Below are positions 59,527-64,000 of a stretch of DNA of 64,000 bases, piece after piece; positions within the stretch are counted from its first letter, which is position 1; every line of letters starts with the position of its first letter. The notes below the pieces were generated by a model. It had not been told where the DNA came from. It saw nothing but the letters and a program-made list of their open reading frames with translations, and ran no database searches. A program made the position numbers and the translations under genes. The stretch comes from Lederbergia panacisoli (GTDB taxonomy: Bacteria; Bacillota; Bacilli; Bacillales; Bacillaceae_C), in the NCBI RefSeq assembly GCF_024626525.1, contig NZ_JANJGU010000002.1, positions 1-64,000 on the forward strand. The letters are read 5' to 3'.

Positions 59527-60486
59527 TTATCTCTTTCCTTTAATATAGGGAGTTCCCGATGCTTTCGGCGCGTCTGCCCGTCCAATAAATCCTGCTAATG
59601 CCAGAATGGTTAGTACATAAGGAGCTATAAATAAAAATACAGATGGCACATTTTGAAGAATAGGTATTCTTGATCCTACTATACTAAGGCTTTGAGCAAA
59701 GCCAAAAAATAAAGCTCCCCCCATGGCACCGAGTGGATGCCATTTACCAAAAATCATCGCCGCGAGCGCCATAAAACCCTGCCCTGTAATTGTTGTATGA
59801 CTAAAATTACCAGTAAAGGATTGCGCGTATACGGCCCCACCTGCACCTCCCAAGACACCGGATAAAAATACTCCGATATATCGTAATCGTGTCACATTTA
59901 TCCCCATCGTATCCGCCGCCATTGGATGTTCCCCAACAGTTCGAATCCTTAGACCAAATGGAGTTTTGTAAATGATGTACCAAGCTACAAACGAAACAAT
60001 AATTGTTGCATATGCAACGTACGAGACATTCGTAAAAAATATTTTTCCGATGATTGGTATATCACTTAAAAAAGGAATATCTACCTTTCTTATGTTTTCT
60101 ACAATCATATCGGTTTGTCCTTTTCCAAAAATCTTTTTAACGAGGAAAATTGCTAGCCCTAGTGCCAAGAAATTAATTGCTACACCACTAACAACCTGGT
60201 CCGCTCTAAATGTAATGGATGCTAAAGCGTGCAATAAAGAAAATATTCCTCCAACAATCATAGCAATGAGAATGGAGATCCAAGGAGTAGCAGTACCAAA
60301 AATATTAGCTGTATATAAATTAAAAAGTATACCGCTAAATGCACCAATTACCATTAAACCTTCCAAGCCAATATTAACAACACCGGAACGTTCTGAAAAA
60401 ACTCCACCAAGAGCAGTGAGAATGAGTGGTGCGGCTGCCAAAATGGATGAGGAGATGATAAGAGATAAAAGTGTAGTAATTTCCAC
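59527..60486 (-). CDS. nupQ: Nucleoside ABC transporter permease NupQ
   Basis: The 319-residue, about 8-10 helix protein has the BPD_transp_2 fold, with ILTALGGVFSERSGVVNIGLEGLMVIGAF near the N-terminus. That is the hallmark of the YufQ/NupQ branch of nucleoside and sugar permeases. It pairs with NupP to form the channel and is energised by NupO. It starts with GTG at 60486 directly after the nupP stop, behind GGAGTG. The transporter in B. subtilis imports guanosine and related nucleosides; the exact substrate here is inferred from the family. Confidence 0.92.
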   Translation of the reverse strand: MEITTLLSLIISSSILAAAPLILTALGGVFSERSGVVNIGLEGLMVIGAFSGILFNLYTANIFGTATPWISILIAMIVGGIFSLLHALASITFRADQVVSGVAINFLALGLAIFLVKKIFGKGQTDMIVENIRKVDIPFLSDIPIIGKIFFTNVSYVAYATIIVSFVAWYIIYKTPFGLRIRTVGEHPMAADTMGINVTRLRYIGVFLSGVLGGAGGAVYAQSFTGNFSHTTITGQGFMALAAMIFGKWHPLGAMGGALFFGFAQSLSIVGSRIPILQNVPSVFLFIAPYVLTILALAGFIGRADAPKASGTPYIKGKR

Positions 60487-61527
60487 TTATTTCACACTCC
60501 TTCGGAAACGTGCTATCAGCCATTTAATCATATAGCTTGATGCTACAAAGAAAATGATAAATGCAATAACGATTTCTACTAGTTCTTCTGGAACATTCGC
60601 ATTTGGCATTTGCAAAGCTCCGACTTTCAAGCCACCAAACAAAAATGCTGCGAGTACAACCCCTATTCCGGAGTTGCCACCAAGCAAAGCAACAGCAATT
60701 CCGTCAAATCCTACACCTGAAAATCCTGTATGAATAAAAGCATTCCCGAACGTCCCTAATCCTTCCATCGCTCCCGCAAGCCCTGCAAAGGCCCCCGAAA
60801 TGACCATAGAAGAAATGATGTTTCGATTCACGCTCATTCCGGCATATTCAGCTGCATGATGATTAAAACCAACCGCGCGAAGTTCAAATCCTGCCTTCGT
60901 TTTTTCTAAAAGAAACCACATGACCAAAGCTGCGATAAGTGCAAGATAAATTCCATTATGCAAAGTAGAAAAATCCGTTATCCGTTCAAAAAATGGCGAA
61001 TGGAGTGAAGCAGTGTTAGGGATTATTGCTGTGGAATCTCTTTGATCAGATAACACGTAGCGAATCATATAATTTGTTACATACAAGGCAATATAGTTCA
61101 TCATAATCGTTACAATTACTTCATGGACCCTAAGGCGAGCTTTTAAAAAGCCCGGAATAAAGCCCCAAAGAGCACCAGCAAGTCCAGCAACAATGATAGC
61201 TAAAGGTAAATGGATGATTTTCGGAAGATCGAAAGACAACCCAACCCAAATAGAGGCAACCCATCCCACTAGTAGTTGACCTTCAACTCCAATATTAAAA
61301 AGGCCTGTCCTAAAAGCAAAAGCAACTGCCAGACCGGCAAAAATATATGGAGTCATTTGTCTTAATGTTTCACCGATCAAATAAGATTCCCCAAATATTC
61401 CATTCCATAAAGCAGCATATCCGGCAATTGGATTATAGCCACTTACCAACATGATAATAGCCCCTGTAATAAGTCCAAAAATAACAGCAATGACTGGAAC
61501 TAATATGTTTGTTAAACGATTAGACAT
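60487..61527 (-). CDS. nupP: Nucleoside ABC transporter permease NupP
   Basis: The 346-residue membrane protein has about 10 hydrophobic helices and the permease signature AFAFRTGLFNIGVEGQLLVGWVASIW (about residue 70-95). The cytoplasmic coupling region is FKARLRVHEVIVTIMMNYIALYV. It belongs to the YufP/NupP branch. The ATG overlaps the nupO end by 8 bases, with GGGGGAG before it, so translation is coupled. It lies between nupO and nupQ in the usual order. Confidence 0.93.
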   Translation of the reverse strand: MSNRLTNILVPVIAVIFGLITGAIIMLVSGYNPIAGYAALWNGIFGESYLIGETLRQMTPYIFAGLAVAFAFRTGLFNIGVEGQLLVGWVASIWVGLSFDLPKIIHLPLAIIVAGLAGALWGFIPGFLKARLRVHEVIVTIMMNYIALYVTNYMIRYVLSDQRDSTAIIPNTASLHSPFFERITDFSTLHNGIYLALIAALVMWFLLEKTKAGFELRAVGFNHHAAEYAGMSVNRNIISSMVISGAFAGLAGAMEGLGTFGNAFIHTGFSGVGFDGIAVALLGGNSGIGVVLAAFLFGGLKVGALQMPNANVPEELVEIVIAFIIFFVASSYMIKWLIARFRRSVK

Positions 61528-63058
61528 AAGAATCTCCCCCTACTGCTTCTCGCCTCATACCAGCCATTAATAGTCCAAGTTCTTGTTCTGAAGTTTCATC
61601 GGCATTGACTATTTTAATGATTTCTCCTTCAAAAATAACAGCGATTCGATCACTGACATTTAAAATTTCATCAAGTTCAAAAGAAATTAGCAAAACGGCT
61701 TTCCCGCTATCCCGCTGTTCTATAAGACGCTTATGAATAAATTCGATTGCGCCCACATCTAGACCTCTTGTAGGCTGTGCAGCAAGTAAAAGGTCGGGAT
61801 CTCGATCCACTTCTCGTCCAATTATGGCCTTTTGTTGATTTCCGCCTGATAAGGCACGTGCTTGGGTATAGGCACTTGGTGTACGAACATCATATTCGGA
61901 AATAAGAGTGTTCGCTTTTTTGTATATTTCCTTAAAGTCTAAAACCCCGAATTTTGAAAAGGGATCCCGATAATAAGTTTGTAATACCATGTTTTCCCCT
62001 ATGGAAAAATCAAGGACAAGTCCATGCTTATGACGATCTTGAGGAATATGCGCTAAACCAGATTCAGTTATTTTTCTTGGCTTAAGGTTCATAATGTCTT
62101 TACTATTTAGTTTAATCGATCCGCTATCAGTTTTACGTAATCCAGTTATCGCTTCAATTAGCTCCGTTTGACCGTTTCCATCTACTCCAGCGATTCCAAT
62201 TATTTCCCCTGATCTTAATGTTAAATTAAGTCCATTAACTGCTGAAACACCGCGATTATCTTTCACATATAAATCTTTAATTTCAAGAACCGTTTCTTTT
62301 GGCTCTGCTTTCGTTTTTTTGGTTGTAAATAATACCTCACGGCCAACCATTAAATTGGCAAGTTCATTCGTATTCGTATCTTTTACATCAACCGTACCAA
62401 TCCCTATTCCTTTACGAATTACTGTCACTCTATCACATATTTCCATTATTTCCTTTAACTTATGTGTAATTAGAATAATCGATTTTCCTTCTTTAATTAA
62501 CGTTTTCATGATTTGACTTAATTCTTTGATTTCCTGTGGGGTTAGCACCGCTGTAGGTTCATCGAATATTAAAATATCCGCGCCTCTATACAATGTTTTC
62601 AAAATCTCTACTCTTTGCTGCATTCCGACGGAGATATCTGCAATTTTAGCTCTAGGATTTACGGATAACCCATATTTTTCTGAGATTTCTTTTACTTGTT
62701 TTTCTGCACTTTTAATATCTATTGATAAACCCTTCCTTGGTTCTTTTCCAAGTACAATATTTTCAGTAACAGTAAATGGCTCTACTAGCATAAAATGCTG
62801 ATGAACCATTCCAATTCCTAAATCGTTTGCAATGATAGGACTCGTAATCTCTACCTTTTTTCCATTAACTTTAATTTCGCCGCGTTCCGGCTGATATAAG
62901 CCGAATAAAACATTCATTAATGTTGACTTTCCTGCTCCATTTTCACCGAGCAACGCATGAATTTCACCTTTTTTCACTTGCAACGTTACATTATCATTAG
63001 CAACAATCCCCGGAAACTCCTTACGGATGTTTAACATCTCTATAACATAATCCATCAT
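61520..63058 (-). CDS. nupO: Nucleoside ABC transporter ATPase NupO (two ATP-binding domains)
   Basis: The 512-residue protein holds two ATPase domains. The first has Walker A GENGAGKSTLM, signature-like SVGMQQRVE and Walker B LIFDEPTAVLTPQE. The second has a degenerate Walker A (GVDGNGQTE, no Lys) but a full signature LSGGNQQK and DPDLLLAAQPTRGLDVGA. This asymmetry is normal for RbsA-like sugar and nucleoside importers. The start is ATG 63058 (or 63055), after GGAGGGAGG. The substrate-binding lipoprotein (NupN/BMP family) usually lies directly upstream; in this window the next 940 bases hold only repeats, so it must be beyond the edge or elsewhere. Confidence 0.94.
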   Translation of the reverse strand: MMDYVIEMLNIRKEFPGIVANDNVTLQVKKGEIHALLGENGAGKSTLMNVLFGLYQPERGEIKVNGKKVEITSPIIANDLGIGMVHQHFMLVEPFTVTENIVLGKEPRKGLSIDIKSAEKQVKEISEKYGLSVNPRAKIADISVGMQQRVEILKTLYRGADILIFDEPTAVLTPQEIKELSQIMKTLIKEGKSIILITHKLKEIMEICDRVTVIRKGIGIGTVDVKDTNTNELANLMVGREVLFTTKKTKAEPKETVLEIKDLYVKDNRGVSAVNGLNLTLRSGEIIGIAGVDGNGQTELIEAITGLRKTDSGSIKLNSKDIMNLKPRKITESGLAHIPQDRHKHGLVLDFSIGENMVLQTYYRDPFSKFGVLDFKEIYKKANTLISEYDVRTPSAYTQARALSGGNQQKAIIGREVDRDPDLLLAAQPTRGLDVGAIEFIHKRLIEQRDSGKAVLLISFELDEILNVSDRIAVIFEGEIIKIVNADETSEQELGLLMAGMRREAVGGDSYV

Positions 63059-63186
63059 GATCCTCCCTCCTTTAGACATAATATACTCTCGGTATTCACC
63101 GAGTCAGATGGTAAAAGATACTCTTTTATTAGTGGAATGGCTCAATGAATATTGAGTGAGATAATAAGCTACAAACAACGTAAGTG

Positions 63187-63469
63187 CTAGCCACCGTTGA
63201 TTTCCGTTCCAGGCGGACGCTTTCCGGTGGGCGTGCGGTTTGTCTAGCTGCAGCGCCTAGCCCCTCGAGGTCATAAGGCATATCACCACGTGGCTAAAAA
63301 GCAAGCCACTGCGTAATCTGCCTTACGCTTGTCGAGGCTGGTCAAGGCGCTTACGCATTTCCATAAGCCTCCTCGATCGCTTCGCGCCCTGCGGGGTCTC
63401 ACCTATCACGCTAATCCCCCAGGAGTCGCCGCTTGGAACGTAGATCAACTGAGATATTCTTTTGCTCAT
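63187..63469 (+). repeat. Family A repeat, copy 2, interrupted by a family C element
   Basis: Outer parts are nearly identical to 29896-30050 (GCCACCGTTGATTTCCG ... ATCAACTGAGATATTC). At the position where copy 1 reads GTGCGGTGAGCCTCC, copy 2 has GTGCGGT, then 129 bases, then AGCCTCC. Confidence 0.88.
63237..63365. repeat. Family C element inserted in the A copy
   Basis: Starts TTGTCTAGCTGCAGCGCC, continues AGCCCCTCGAGGTCA, and ends GCTTGTCGAGGCTGGTCAAG before GCGCTTACGC. Both ends align with the reverse complement of 47248-47382, while the centre (GTGGCT...AGCCAC hairpin) is unrelated. Confidence 0.82.
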
Positions 63470-63856
63470 GGAAAGCAGTAAAAGAATACCCTTCCAAATT
63501 ACGCCTTTTTTAAGAAATTCTTAAGTTTTTGTATTAAATGAAAAATCATTGCAATTTTTGTTGAAAAAACTTATCTTTTTTTATAACACCACAATAACCG
63601 CATTATCAATGACATCTGTAAGGCTTAAACCAGCATGAAAAAGTTGATTACCACTTAGGAATCAGAACGGCATTTGTCTACAAAAATGCGATATATACAC
63701 AATTGTGTAATCATGATGTGTCAACACATTGACGATTTGTATGCTCATAAAAAAGATGAACTGTTGTTCCTTAACGGCAATATTTTAATTCGATGGCTTC
63801 ATCTTTTTAAAGGATCTTTTCCAAGATTTTGTTGTTTATAAAAACGAAATCTGTAG

Positions 63857-64000
63857 AAGGTTGATTGTAGCGAAAGTGCGAGACTCCTGCGGGATTTGCG
63901 GGACAGGTGAGACCCCACAGGCGTTTACGCCGAGGAGGCTCACCGCCCGCCCCTAAGGTCCGCGAGCAACTGTAGCGGAAATCAACCAAGCACTATCTTG
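63857..64000 (-). repeat. Inverted A-type repeat (B2), cut by the window edge
   Basis: Reads GGTTGATTGTAGCGAAAGTG and ends in GGAAATCAACCAAGC. It lacks the 60-base insert of the copy at 30376-30577, so it represents the uninserted state. Confidence 0.82.

Larger units (their letters stand above)
63059..64000. other. 942-base gap upstream of nupO, mostly repeat elements
   Basis: It holds a CTCGGT/ACCGAG hairpin (63088-63103), a family A element (63187-63469) interrupted by a family C insert, an AT-rich spacer of about 385 bases without a credible gene, and a second A-type element at the window edge (63857-64000). The layout mirrors the mutL-mutS gap. A promoter for nupO is likely near 63070-63130 but is not clear. 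Confidence 0.6.

Noticed and set aside
59382-59585. A 67-aa minus-strand frame after nupQ
   Set aside because: It overlaps the nupQ end in another frame and has no binding site; the 59363-59526 gap holds no supported gene.
59972-60535. A 187-aa plus-strand frame opposite nupQ
   Set aside because: Shadow of a hydrophobic permease gene; composition follows the reverse strand.
63807-63989. A 60-aa minus-strand frame at the window edge
   Set aside because: It is made of repeat sequence shared with other gaps.

Overview
The window is an ordinary stretch of chromosome from an endospore-forming Bacillaceae species. It is AT-rich. It carries sporulation genes (spoVK, spoVS, cotE, sirA, a spoIIP-family gene, a Spo0E-family phosphatase) and the Firmicutes LexA/YneA SOS pair. 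Ribosome binding sites are strong, and many genes appear to start at TTG or GTG. I cannot name the species. Gene order largely follows the Bacillus subtilis ymfF-recA-cotE-mutSL, miaA-hfq-spoVK-glnA and lexA-tkt-yneK regions. Here they are compacted into one block read mostly on the minus strand, with some genes gained and others missing.

Layout: 0.15-0.83 kb, three very small membrane proteins. 0.84-5.1 kb, sbcC and sbcD (double-strand break nuclease). 5.2-6.8 kb, a DUF1659 protein, yneK and a tandem pair of fluoride channel genes. 6.8-8.5 kb, ccdC, ccdA and the Spo0E-like ynzD. 8.6-13.7 kb, yneF, sirA, tkt, ynzC, and the SOS cluster yneB-yneA/lexA with three LexA boxes. 13.7-19.3 kb, a SpoIIP-family gene, PEP carboxylase and glnA. 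19.4-24.6 kb, ynbB, hflX, spoVK, hfq and miaA. 24.6-33.2 kb, glpD, glpK, mutL and mutS. 33.3-43.7 kb, the glycogen operon glgBCDAP with a divergent type I pullulanase. 43.8-51.2 kb, cotE, ricA, miaB, spoVS, ymdB, rny and recA. 51.9-59.4 kb, cinA, pgsA, rodZ-like ymfM, ymfK, ymfJ, ymfI, ymfH and ymfF. 59.5-63.1 kb, a nucleoside ABC importer (nupQ, nupP, nupO).

The genes form coherent groups. Repair and SOS: SbcCD, MutSL, RecA and CinA, with LexA control of yneAB and recA. Glycogen: GlgC/D make ADP-glucose, GlgA polymerises, GlgB branches, GlgP and PulA degrade. RNA metabolism: RNase Y, RicA, Hfq, MiaA and MiaB. Cytochrome c maturation: CcdA and CcdC. Glycerol: GlpK and GlpD. Expected neighbours that are absent from their usual places include glnR, yneI, glpF/glpP, the nrd genes and tdh-kbl.

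The least explained sequence is intergenic. Five gaps hold GC-rich palindromic repeat elements of several families (called A, C and D here). Some are nested inside others: a C element interrupts an A element at 63.2 kb and a D element interrupts an inverted A copy at 30.4 kb. The recA-cinA gap holds a tandem array of five hairpin units of 50-51 bp, apparently inside another A-type element. I found no CRISPR array, prophage, intact transposase, rRNA or tRNA, and no convincing undescribed gene system. All family assignments come from reading the sequences, not from a search.
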